Shown one piece after another: positions 8,170-15,044 of a stretch of 15,156 nucleotides of DNA (position 1 is its first letter; each line of letters begins with the position of its first letter). The DNA is from Alphaproteobacteria bacterium UBA2966. Its GTDB lineage: Bacteria; Pseudomonadota; Alphaproteobacteria; UBA2966. The notes below the pieces were generated by a model that worked only from the letters and a program-made list of their open reading frames with translations, made no database searches and was not told where the DNA came from. The DNA is taken from assembly GCA_002348365.1 (NCBI GenBank), contig DEBC01000164.1, positions 1 to 15,156 on the forward strand, in the 5' to 3' direction. Made by a program: the position numbers and the translations under genes.

Positions 8170-9772
8170 GGCATTCGATGCGATCGAAACCGAGATCTTT
8201 TGGGCACGACTGGTCTCCATCGTGGACGAGGCAGCGGTGGCACTTGTCCGTACATCGTTTTCGACCGTGGTCCGGGAATCGCACGACTTCGCCTGCGTGT
8301 TGTTGGACGCGGATGGATATTCGCTGGCCCAGTCGACCATAAGCATTCCTGGTTTTATCGGGGCGATGCCGCGGACGCTGCGTGAAATGCTCAAACGCGT
8401 GCCGAGGGAGAAACTCGAACCCGGAGACGTTCTCATCACCAATGACCCGTGGTTGGGGACAGGGCATCTCCCCGACTTCACGGTCGCCATGCCGGTGTTT
8501 CGCGAATCTGAGATCATTGCGTTCACTTGCGTCACCGCGCACATGTCTGACATCGGTGGCCGGCAATGGTCCGCCGATGCCGCGGAAGTGCATGAAGAAG
8601 GCCTTTGGATTCCCGTTGTGAAATATCTGCGTCGCGGGCAGGTCAATGAGGATGTCCATGGCATCATCGAAACCAATGTGAGGAATCCCGGGCAGGTTAT
8701 CGGCGACATTCACGCCCAGATATCGGCAGCCGAGGTCATGGCCCGTAAGCTTGAAGAGTTCATGACGGAAGCCGGTCTCAAAGATTTGAAACTGCTGGCC
8801 CATACGATTCATGAACATTCCGCCGGGGTAATGGCAGAAGCGATAAGAAGTATCCCGGAGGGCCGCTACGTCGGAGAAACGCGGGGAGACGGTTGGGACG
8901 AACCGGTGAATGTCCGTGTCGCCATCGAGGTCCGTGATGGTCGCGTGCGGGCAGATTACACGGGCACGTCACCGCAAATCAGCCGCGGCATCAACGCCGT
9001 GCTCAACCATACCTTCGCGTTTACCGTGTACCCCTTCAAAACGATCTTCGCCCCCCACGTTCCGAATAACGAGGGGCTCCTCAAGTTTTTCGACGTGTAC
9101 GCGCCACCCGGTTGCATTCTCAACGCTGTTCCCCCCGCGGCAGTTGGCGCCCGCCATCTCACGGGACACCTTCTGCCGGGAGCCGTATATCAGGCACTGG
9201 CTCAGGCAATTCCAGAGCGCGTGCCAGCCGAAAGTGGGACCCCGCTTTGGAGCATCGTTTTCAAAGCACCGCCAGGTGAAAAGCAGCGTGGGTCGACAAC
9301 CGTTCTGTTCTTCAACGGCGGAATCGGTGCCGACAGCATTGAAGACGGCATGTCGTGCTCCAGCTTTCCGACGAACATCGAGGTCACGCCGGTAGAGATC
9401 ACGGAAAACCTGGCGCCGTTGCGATTTCAGTACAAGCGGCTGACTGTGAATTCGGGCGGTCGGGGTCGCCAGCGTGGAGGCTGCGGCCAGGACATCGCGA
9501 TCGAGTCCGTGTCCGAGACGCCGCTCTCGGTTTCTTTGTTGACGGACCGCACACGGTATCCCGCGGAGGGACTATTGGGCGGAGCCCCCGGCCTGACGGG
9601 CTACGTAAGAAAGAATGGTGAAGCCGTGACGGAAGCCAAGAGCCTTATTCACCTTGACCCTCACGACGTCCTGGAAATCGGCTTGCCCGGCGGCGGCGGC
9701 TATGGAAATCCCGCTGAGCGGTCAAAGGAGGCGCTGGAGCGGGATATCGCCGAAGGATACGTCAGTGAGTGA
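8159..9772 (+). CDS. hyuB: Hydantoinase/oxoprolinase B subunit
   Basis: The 537-residue protein is a standard-length HyuB subunit. Family segments include TEIFWARLVSIVDEAA, RESHDFACVLLDADG, GDVLITNDPWLGTGHLPD (residues 89-106), TAHMSDIGGRQWSAD, SGGRGRQRGGCGQD, RYPAEGLLGGAPG and GLPGGGGYGNP (508-518). HyuB forms the catalytic complex with HyuA in ATP-dependent hydantoin, N-methylhydantoin or 5-oxoproline hydrolysis, or in acetone/acetophenone carboxylation. No gamma carboxylase subunit is present, which favours the ring-opening role. The ATG at 8159 lies inside the end of hyuA (11-base overlap) and has an upstream GGAGA. The TGA at 9770-9772 is followed by a 89-base gap before the first Rid gene. 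Confidence 0.94.
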   Translation: MSPKAFDAIETEIFWARLVSIVDEAAVALVRTSFSTVVRESHDFACVLLDADGYSLAQSTISIPGFIGAMPRTLREMLKRVPREKLEPGDVLITNDPWLGTGHLPDFTVAMPVFRESEIIAFTCVTAHMSDIGGRQWSADAAEVHEEGLWIPVVKYLRRGQVNEDVHGIIETNVRNPGQVIGDIHAQISAAEVMARKLEEFMTEAGLKDLKLLAHTIHEHSAGVMAEAIRSIPEGRYVGETRGDGWDEPVNVRVAIEVRDGRVRADYTGTSPQISRGINAVLNHTFAFTVYPFKTIFAPHVPNNEGLLKFFDVYAPPGCILNAVPPAAVGARHLTGHLLPGAVYQALAQAIPERVPAESGTPLWSIVFKAPPGEKQRGSTTVLFFNGGIGADSIEDGMSCSSFPTNIEVTPVEITENLAPLRFQYKRLTVNSGGRGRQRGGCGQDIAIESVSETPLSVSLLTDRTRYPAEGLLGGAPGLTGYVRKNGEAVTEAKSLIHLDPHDVLEIGLPGGGGYGNPAERSKEALERDIAEGYVSE

Positions 9773-9824
9773 CGCAAGGCAGTAGTCCTGTCTGTTGGCG
9801 TCGGTCGGCATCTTCTTATTGAAA

Positions 9825-9839
9825 GCGGCACCATGCCGC
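9825..9839 (+). other. Hairpin between hyuB and the first Rid gene
   Basis: GCGGCA at 9825-9830 and TGCCGC at 9834-9839 form a perfect 6-base GC-rich stem with a three-base loop. It ends 8 bases before the AAAGGAG ribosome-binding site of the first Rid gene. No T-tract follows, so a rho-independent terminator is unlikely. It could be an RNA stability or processing element, or be without function. Confidence 0.35.
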
Positions 9840-9861
9840 CCACTAGTAAAGGAGCATCAAC

Positions 9862-10248
9862 ATGGAGAAATCACACCTTCAGGCCAAGAATGTCTATCCC
9901 GCAGTGGGATACTCCCATGTCGTGAAAACCGGACCCATCGTATGGACGTCGGGTCTCGTTTCACATGATGCGGATGGGAAGATTGTCGGCCGCGGAGACA
10001 TCGGCGCACAGGTTGAACAGGTGTACCAAAATATGAGTGAGGCTCTGGCAACCTGCGACCTAGATTTTTCCGATGTCGTTAAAATTACGATGTTTGCGAC
10101 GAACGTCCTGTTCCGCCCGACGATCATGGAAGCACGGTCGAAATACTTTCCGACTGACCCACCCGCGAGTTCGTTCTTTGTTGTCACCGCACTCTCGTCA
10201 GCAGACCAGCTGTTTGAGATGGAGGCGATGGCCCTCGCTCGCGAATGA
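9862..10248 (+). CDS. RidA/YjgF/YER057c-family protein 1 (catalytic Arg missing)
   Basis: A 128-residue protein with the Rid fold, normal family length. Residues 13-35 (PAVGYSHVVKTGPIVWTSG and beyond) and the TMFATNV strand match the small trimeric Rid proteins. RidA itself hydrolyses reactive imine/enamine intermediates; RutC of pyrimidine breakdown is a relative. In canonical RidA the Arg of a PARS-type motif contacts the substrate carboxylate. Here the aligned stretch is PPASSFFVV (residues 100-108), with S103 in place of Arg, while the C-terminal EMEAMA keeps the Glu. Imine deaminase activity like RidA is therefore doubtful. ATG 9862 has a good ribosome-binding site, AAAGGAG at 9848-9854. 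The gene belongs to the hydantoinase cluster. Confidence 0.9.
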   Translation: MEKSHLQAKNVYPAVGYSHVVKTGPIVWTSGLVSHDADGKIVGRGDIGAQVEQVYQNMSEALATCDLDFSDVVKITMFATNVLFRPTIMEARSKYFPTDPPASSFFVVTALSSADQLFEMEAMALARE

Positions 10249-10274
10249 TGACGCGGGATAACAAGGAGTCTGGG

Positions 10275-10300
10275 CTGCGACATACGCGGGTGTCGTGCAG
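10275..10300 (+). other. Hairpin between the two Rid genes
   Basis: CTGC-GACA at 10275-10282 can pair with TGTC at 10291-10294 and GCAG at 10297-10300, leaving a two-base bulge (GT) and an 8-base loop. A short TTTT run comes 13 bases later (10314-10317). It might be a weak terminator or attenuator separating the Rid genes, or an incidental fold; only the pairing is seen. Confidence 0.25.
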
Positions 10301-10332
10301 GCCTCCCCTCGGTTTTAAGTCCTGAACTCGAT

Positions 10333-10815
10333 ATGCCGGGAACCATTGCGGCACGCTTGATGGCCAAGGGCTTGGAGCTACCCACACCTGTCATGCCGGT
10401 TGGCACCTACGTCACGAGCGTTCGCACCGGCAACCTGGCCGTCTTCTCTGGACACGGCCCCCTGCGTGAGGGTGGTAAGTCAAAATTCCAGGGCCGTGTG
10501 GGTGTCCACTTTTCCATCGAAGAAGCGAGTGAGATCGCTATCGGTGCGACGCTGAATGTAATGGCTTCCGCCCAGGCGCTTCTAGGAGATCTTGATGAGA
10601 TTGAGTGCATTCTAACGGCCAACGGGTTTGTCGCGTGCGATGGTGAGATCACGAACCCGGTCGCCGTATTTGAACCAGCCCTCACGCTTCTCAGCGAGTT
10701 GTTCGGGTCGCCGCCAGCCGCGACAGTGATGCCGGCAGTCTCGTTGCCCAACAATATTCCTGTCCTGCTGGAAGTGATCGCAAAGGTACGTTCAGGAGAG
10801 GCCTCGCCGGACTAG
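10333..10815 (+). CDS. RidA/YjgF-family protein 2 (catalytic Arg missing)
   Basis: A 160-residue member of the longer YjgF-like branch of the Rid superfamily. It is recognisable from GNLAVFSGHGPLREGG, FSIEEASEIAIGATLNVMAS, a LGDLDEIECIL stretch and the C-terminal VSLPNNIPVLLEVIAKV. The position of the substrate-binding Arg of RidA (aligned to the R of ARSAVG in relatives) is occupied by A130 in PPAATVMPAV, so it is probably not a conventional imine deaminase. It is only distantly similar to the first Rid protein, so the two are not a recent duplication. No strong ribosome-binding site precedes the ATG at 10333; an in-frame ATG at 10360 is an alternative start. It is the last gene of the co-directional run and converges on the helicase gene 31 bases away. 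Confidence 0.86.
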   Translation: MPGTIAARLMAKGLELPTPVMPVGTYVTSVRTGNLAVFSGHGPLREGGKSKFQGRVGVHFSIEEASEIAIGATLNVMASAQALLGDLDEIECILTANGFVACDGEITNPVAVFEPALTLLSELFGSPPAATVMPAVSLPNNIPVLLEVIAKVRSGEASPD

Positions 10816-10846
10816 GCACTCGACCATCGCAATCCACCGGTGTCGT

Positions 10847-12118
10847 TTAGGCCGCTTGTGGGCGCTGACGTTGCCGGTCCCTCGAATTGCCACCGGACCT
10901 CCCCTTACCATGGGGTCGCCGGCTCTTGTGCCAGGGCCTGCCGCTGCGCTTCCTGGGCTTGTTCTGATGCTGCGGCTCGTCGGCTGAGGGGTCGTCCCCG
11001 ATCACAGTCAACCGGTGCTTGATCAAACGTTCGATACCCCGCAGATAGTCTCGTTCCCCGGGATCGCAGAACGAGAGCGCCACGCCTTCCGCGCCGGCCC
11101 TCGCTGTCCGACCAATACGATGAACGTAACTCTCCGGCTCATTTGGCAGTTCGTAGTTGATGACGTGTGTCACGCCGCTCACATCGATACCGCGTGCCGC
11201 AATATCGGTCGCCACGAGGACACGGGCATGACCTGTTCGGAAGCGATTGAGTGCCCGTTGCCGGGCCCCTTGAGACTTGTTGCCATGAATAGCTTCCGCC
11301 GATACGCCGCTCCGGCTGAGTTTATCCGCGACGCGGTTTGCCCGGTGTTTGGTACGAGCAAATACGATGACCCGAGATAGCGCGGGATCGCTCAGGATTT
11401 TGGCAAGCAGCGATACCTTATCCGCGGCTGCGATATGGTAGACATTCTGCTGAACTCGTTCGACTGGAGTCGCCTGGGGCGTCACTTCGACGCGCACTGA
11501 ATCAGAGAGAATCTCACCGGCAAGCTTCGCGACATCGTTCGGCATCGTCGCCGAGAACAGGAGCGACTGACGCTGTGCCGGTAACGTGGCAACAATTTTT
11601 CGGACGTCTCGAACGAAACCCATGTCGAGCATCCGGTCGGCCTCATCCAGCACAAAGAATTCGACGTGGCTGAGTTTGAGTTCTCTCTGTCCCATGAGGT
11701 CGAGCAAGCGCCCTGGCGTGGCAACGAGAACATCGATGCCTTGGCGCAGGGCTCTGACTTGGGGTCTTTGGTTAACACCGCCAAAGATGACGGCATGGCG
11801 GACATGCAACTGTTTTCCGTACGCGCGAAACTCTTCACCAATCTGGATCGCAAGCTCGCGTGTCGGCGCCAGGATCAGAGCGCGGGGATTGCGCGGTCCG
11901 CGCAGCCTCTTGCCCTTCGAAAGCCGGTGAAGGATCGGCAGAGCAAAAGCTGCGGTCTTGCCGGTGCCCGTCTGGGCGATTCCCAGGACGTCCCGGCCCG
12001 ATAAAAGTTCGGGTATGGCCCGCGCCTGAATCGGCGTGGGGTTAATGTGTTCTCTTGAATTTAAAGCGTGCTGAATCGGTTCGGCTAAGCCGAGTTCCGA
12101 AAATTTACTTACTGTCAC
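10847..12118 (-). CDS. rhlE: DEAD-box ATP-dependent RNA helicase, RhlE-like
   Basis: This 423-residue superfamily-2 RNA helicase carries the full motif set in order: Q motif with FSELGL and PTPIQ (6-31), motif I AQTGTGKT (48-55), Ia PTRELA (85-90), Ib TPGRLLD (134-140), motif II DEAD (158-161), motif III SAT (189-191), IV VIVFARTK (250-257), V ARGIDV (308-313) and VI HRIGRTAR (333-340). A basic tail from about 385 (KPRKRSGR... PHGKGRSGG...) is typical of RhlE and aids RNA binding. It unwinds RNA duplexes in ribosome assembly or mRNA turnover. The start is GTG at 12118, with AAGGA seven bases upstream on the minus strand. It is unrelated in function to the catabolic genes and may be a stable genomic neighbour. 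RhlE rather than SrmB or DbpA is the best fit, from size and the DEADRMLDMGF context. Confidence 0.93.
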   Translation of the reverse strand: MTVSKFSELGLAEPIQHALNSREHINPTPIQARAIPELLSGRDVLGIAQTGTGKTAAFALPILHRLSKGKRLRGPRNPRALILAPTRELAIQIGEEFRAYGKQLHVRHAVIFGGVNQRPQVRALRQGIDVLVATPGRLLDLMGQRELKLSHVEFFVLDEADRMLDMGFVRDVRKIVATLPAQRQSLLFSATMPNDVAKLAGEILSDSVRVEVTPQATPVERVQQNVYHIAAADKVSLLAKILSDPALSRVIVFARTKHRANRVADKLSRSGVSAEAIHGNKSQGARQRALNRFRTGHARVLVATDIAARGIDVSGVTHVINYELPNEPESYVHRIGRTARAGAEGVALSFCDPGERDYLRGIERLIKHRLTVIGDDPSADEPQHQNKPRKRSGRPWHKSRRPHGKGRSGGNSRDRQRQRPQAA

Positions 12119-12800
12119 TTGGATTTCCTTACGAGCCTCATCAATCGTCTAGCGTCCAGGGACACCGTCGAAGCGAGGCATGTCACCCTGCTACGGGCGC
12201 GGCCGGAGTGGGTAGATTCTTGTTGATTGATCTCGGGAAAAGGTGCCGCTTCTAGCAGCACGTCGCGCTATCGCGAGACAATGCGTGACCCGTAAATGGT
12301 CGGCTTTCCATGAGTTGTCAAGTTATTCAACGATTTATCTCCTTTGAATCCGTCCGCCATAGGTCAAACGCGGGGGCCCGTTTCGACTGGCTGCGGCGCC
12401 AATTAACATCGGTCAAAGCGTGCGACGACCAAAGCGGCAAACATTCAATTCAAACTCGAAGCCGTCCGTTTCAAAATGATCGGCGATTGGCATCTCGTAA
12501 CTTGGGAATACGACAACTATTCCTATGTTCTTGCTGATGGGCGCTCCGGTTATCACTGGAGCTGGGGAGACTGAGTAAACTCTGGGTAGTTGTTGCCGCC
12601 GGAGGTCGCGTCGGTCGATCTTGTCGCGCACGGCATTCCCACGCTGGAACTCTGGCTCGAACCCGGAATCCGTCACCCAGCGGAAGACCGAAAGCGACGC
12701 GCCATTGCTGTTGTAGCTCCCTAATTTTTTGAGGTAAGGGATCGTATGAAAGTCCTGCGCCACCTCACTGGATCGCGAAGATGTGCAACGTTCCTGGCCG
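12119..12800. other. Gene-poor region upstream of the helicase
   Basis: No convincing gene is seen in about 680 bases. Near the helicase start is its ribosome-binding site (AAGGA, minus strand, 12126-12130), and the helicase promoter and leader must lie above it. A small stem, TCGCG at 12263-12267 with CGCGA at 12272-12276, sits about 150 bases upstream of the helicase start. On the plus strand a short frame closes at TGA 12582-12584; from an ATG at 12476 it would give 35 residues (MIGDWHLVTWEYDN, later GYHWSWGD). This faintly recalls the start of a lipocalin-like domain but has no ribosome-binding site, so it is not called as a gene. The minus-strand open frame across 12413-12943 has no recognisable domain. 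The region may be decayed coding sequence. Confidence 0.4.
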
Positions 12801-12812
12801 CACTGTTGCTGA

Positions 12813-13169
12813 TTGCGCGGCCGGGCGTCACAGACGCAACTGAGCCTTGCCCCAACTTGTTCGACGCAACCGGCTCTCCACTGCGTATGGCGAGTTCTGT
12901 CCGAAATTGGCAGAACGTCCTCCTGCGCGCCCGTGAATGACATCGCTCAGGCGCTCGATAATCCGTTTTTCCGCGAGCGCGGCAGAATTCAGGAGGTGAA
13001 CCATCCCGAACGATCCGATTTCAAGCTCATCGCCAGCCCGATCCGGCTCGATGAACCCCTTCCCGACCGACCCGGGCCCCAACTCGGCGCCGACACCCAT
13101 GACGTGCTGGCCGAGCTTGGTTATCTGGATTGGGAGATCGAATCGCTGCGCGACGCAGGCGTCATTTAA
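12813..13169 (+). pseudogene. CaiB/BaiF CoA-transferase, C-terminal remnant
   Basis: The frame from 12924 to TAA at 13169 encodes the hallmark end of a family III (CaiB/BaiF) CoA-transferase. It has CAPVNDIAQALDNPF, then the short RERGRI strand, ASPIRLDEPLP, and the terminal PQLGADTHDVLAELGY and ESLRDAGVI. Full members are about 400 residues; here only the last 80 or so are recognisable. The frame is open back to ATG 12813 but that part (118 residues in total) does not look like the family. Just upstream, another frame reads WQNVLLRA (to about 12930), which would fit directly before the CAPVND segment, so a small deletion or frameshift near 12920-12930 is likely. It stands 89 bases before the SDR gene and is probably a decayed former neighbour. 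Confidence 0.75.
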
Positions 13170-13258
13170 TGGAAGTGTCAGCCCTCACTGGAGAGCACAC
13201 TTAAATTGTAGGGTCTGATGCCTCGTCTTCAGTCCGCAAAAGGAAGGACCTGTCCCCC

Positions 13259-14020
13259 ATGACCGATAAACAACCTCGCGTGGCACTGATCACGGGCGCG
13301 ACTGCCGGCATCGGCGCGGGCACTGCGAAAAAGTTCGCCGACGAAGGCTGGCATCTCGTTCTCACGGGGCGTCGGGAAAACCGCCTCAAGCAGGCACAGG
13401 AATCGCTCGGCGTTCCCGTGCACACCATCGTCGCGGACGTCACCGATGTGCCCGCAATGACCGAAGCGTTTGGAGCGCTTCCCGCCCCATTCGATGCCGT
13501 GGAGGTGCTCGTCAACAACGCGGGTCACGGCATCGGCACAGATGCAAAGTTTCAGGATGCCAATCTCGAACAGCTGCATACGATGGTCGAGGCCAACATC
13601 AATGCGGTGTTGACGTGCACCCGACTGCTTCTCCCCGGAATGATTGAACGTGGCCGCGGCCACATCATCAATCTCGGCTCAATCTTTCACCGGTACCCCT
13701 ACCCCATGAGCCACGTCTACAACTCAACCAAGGCATTCGTCGAAAACCTCACGCAAGGCCTTCGTGCCGATCTCCTTGGAACCAACGTCAAGGTTTCAAC
13801 AGTCGAGCCTGGCCTCGTGTTGACGGAATTCGTCGAGCGCCGGTTTCACAGCGATATGGAATTGATCAAGAAACGACTGGGTGACGCCGACGGACTGCTG
13901 CCCGAGGACATTGCCGAATGCATCTGGTTCTGCGTGAACACGCCACGCCGGATGACCGTCTCGCGCCTCGAGGTGGTGATGACCGATCAGGCACCGGCGC
14001 CGAACCTCGTGATCAACTGA
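13259..14020 (+). CDS. Short-chain dehydrogenase/reductase (YdfG-like classical SDR)
   Basis: The 253-residue protein is a classical SDR. The NAD(P)-binding TGATAGIG is at residues 12-19, NNAG at 86-89, the tetrad Asn probably at N113, and the catalytic S141, Y154 and K158 in INLGS and YNSTK. GRR at 36-38 after the second beta-strand suggests NADP preference. The YPYPMSHVYNSTKAFV stretch resembles the YdfG group (NADP-dependent 3-hydroxy acid/serine/allo-threonine dehydrogenases). The true substrate is open. AAAAGGAAGGA lies about 10 bases before ATG 13259, inside the 89-base gap from the CoA-transferase remnant. The gene converges on the amidohydrolase-like gene. Family identification is firm; the subgroup is tentative. 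Confidence 0.93.
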   Translation: MTDKQPRVALITGATAGIGAGTAKKFADEGWHLVLTGRRENRLKQAQESLGVPVHTIVADVTDVPAMTEAFGALPAPFDAVEVLVNNAGHGIGTDAKFQDANLEQLHTMVEANINAVLTCTRLLLPGMIERGRGHIINLGSIFHRYPYPMSHVYNSTKAFVENLTQGLRADLLGTNVKVSTVEPGLVLTEFVERRFHSDMELIKKRLGDADGLLPEDIAECIWFCVNTPRRMTVSRLEVVMTDQAPAPNLVIN

Positions 14021-14044
14021 CAGCAAAGCGGAATTTACAGCTCC

Positions 14045-14136
14045 TCTCTGTCTCTCCCTCTGCTGGGGAGAGAGAACCATGCCGTCCCGTTAGGTCTCCT
14101 TACCTCTCTTCAGGGGCAAGGCCGGGATGGGGGGTG
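14045..14136. repeat. REP-like imperfect palindrome between convergent genes
   Basis: TCTCTCCC at 14051-14058 pairs with GGGAGAGA at 14066-14073 (8 perfect bases, 7-base loop). A second pyrimidine/purine block follows (CCTTACCTCTCTTC then AGGGGCAAGG, ending GCCGGGATGGGGGG near 14132). The CTCTCCC/GGGGAGAG plus GGGATGGGGG composition resembles the common intergenic palindromic repeats of many proteobacteria. No T-tract follows, so it is not a classical terminator, though it lies between two converging stop codons and could serve both strands. Only one copy is in the window, so its repeat nature is inferred from general resemblance. Confidence 0.45.
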
Positions 14137-14146
14137 GCTCGCGTGG

Positions 14147-15004
14147 CTATGACGGTTCGGTCATCGGCAGCCCGAGGAGCCGCCGAGCATTGCCCTGCAG
14201 ATAGTTGTGCTTCACCGTCTCGCTGGCAAAGCCGAGGTTGTCGACAATTTCCAGTAGCTCAATGAACGATCCCGTGACCGGGTAAACACTTCCGAACATG
14301 ATCTGATGTGGCAGAATCCTATTGGCTGCCTTGACGATATCTTCCGCACCCGGGAAGCCGTAGTGAACATACTGGCTCGGCACCAGGTAGATGTTGGGCT
14401 GTTTGTAAGCGAGTCCGATGGCCTCGCGCACATAGGGCCAGCCGGCATGCTGGATCACGATGTTGAGGTCGGGAAAGTCCGTCGCGACGTGATCAATCAA
14501 TTCTGGATGCGCATCGTCTAGATAGGGGCCGACCAGACAGCTCATGGCCGTGAATACGATCAGATTGTTCTTCTGAGCCTTTTCGTAGATGGGGTAAAGC
14601 CGGCGATCATCGAGACGGGTCCGGGCGTTGGACTGGCTGGGTTCCACCGTGATGCCCGCGAAACCCAGCGATATGACCTTGTCGATCTCGTCCAGGGCGC
14701 CTTCTGGCTCTGCTACATCCACGACGCCGAAGCCGACGAAGCGTGTCGGGTGTTCAGAAACGAGTTGAGCGATGTCCTCGTTCGTGGTCGATGAGAAGCC
14801 CGGCTTGATGGTTCCGGTCCGCGACCCAATGACACCTTTCTCGATTCCCGCGGCATCCATCTCGGCCAACAACAGCTCCAGGGATTGCTTCTCGAAGGAT
14901 TCGGTGCCGACCACATCCATCTTCCGCAGGATCTCGCGAACGAACTCGGGTTTGACGGCGTCAATCCGCGTCGGACGCAGCCGGAAATCGATAATGCCGC
15001 TCAT
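14147..15004 (-). CDS. Amidohydrolase-2-like family protein lacking the usual metal ligands
   Basis: Starting at ATG 15004 (ribosome-binding GGGAGG six bases upstream on the minus strand) the protein has 285 residues. The frame is open to an ATG at 15082, but that extension is poorly supported. It follows the amidohydrolase family 2 (PF04909, COG2159) pattern: IIDFRLRP at residues 4-11, DAAGIEKGVI, ERFVGFGVV-like EHPTRFVGFGVVDV, LGFAGITVEPS, IVIQHAGWPY (H186) and MFGSVYP (236-242). Classical members bind Zn or Mn through an N-terminal HxH, a central His and the Asp of GSDYP. Here those are R8/R10, the FTAMS stretch (151-155) and V240, while H186 remains. It is probably a member of a degenerate, perhaps metal-independent or non-catalytic, branch. 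Related enzymes decarboxylate or hydrolyse aromatic-acid intermediates. Confidence 0.85.
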   Translation of the reverse strand: MSGIIDFRLRPTRIDAVKPEFVREILRKMDVVGTESFEKQSLELLLAEMDAAGIEKGVIGSRTGTIKPGFSSTTNEDIAQLVSEHPTRFVGFGVVDVAEPEGALDEIDKVISLGFAGITVEPSQSNARTRLDDRRLYPIYEKAQKNNLIVFTAMSCLVGPYLDDAHPELIDHVATDFPDLNIVIQHAGWPYVREAIGLAYKQPNIYLVPSQYVHYGFPGAEDIVKAANRILPHQIMFGSVYPVTGSFIELLEIVDNLGFASETVKHNYLQGNARRLLGLPMTEPS

Positions 15005-15027
15005 ACTTTGCCTCCCTCGACTTGTTT

Positions 15028-15044
15028 CCGCGCTCCACGCGCGG
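15028..15044 (-). other. GC-rich hairpin in the amidohydrolase-like gene leader
   Basis: CCGCGC at 15028-15033 and GCGCGG at 15039-15044 form a perfect 6-base stem with a 5-base loop. It lies about 12 bases above the GGGAGG ribosome-binding site of the minus-strand gene starting at 15004. It could influence mRNA stability or translation of that gene. No promoter could be assigned confidently in 15045-15156. Confidence 0.3.

Noticed and set aside
8030..8818. A 262-residue minus-strand open frame across the hyuA/hyuB junction
   Set aside because: It is antisense to conserved HyuA and HyuB motifs and has low-complexity, His/Arg-rich translation typical of a shadow frame.
12746..12940. A 64-residue plus-strand frame whose start looks like a signal peptide
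   Set aside because: Its end (WQNVLLRA) fits the CoA-transferase remnant in a shifted frame, so the signal-peptide look is probably accidental.
12413..12943. A 176-residue minus-strand open frame in the gene-poor block
   Set aside because: No recognisable domain, no clear ribosome-binding site, and it overlaps the upstream part of the CoA-transferase remnant.
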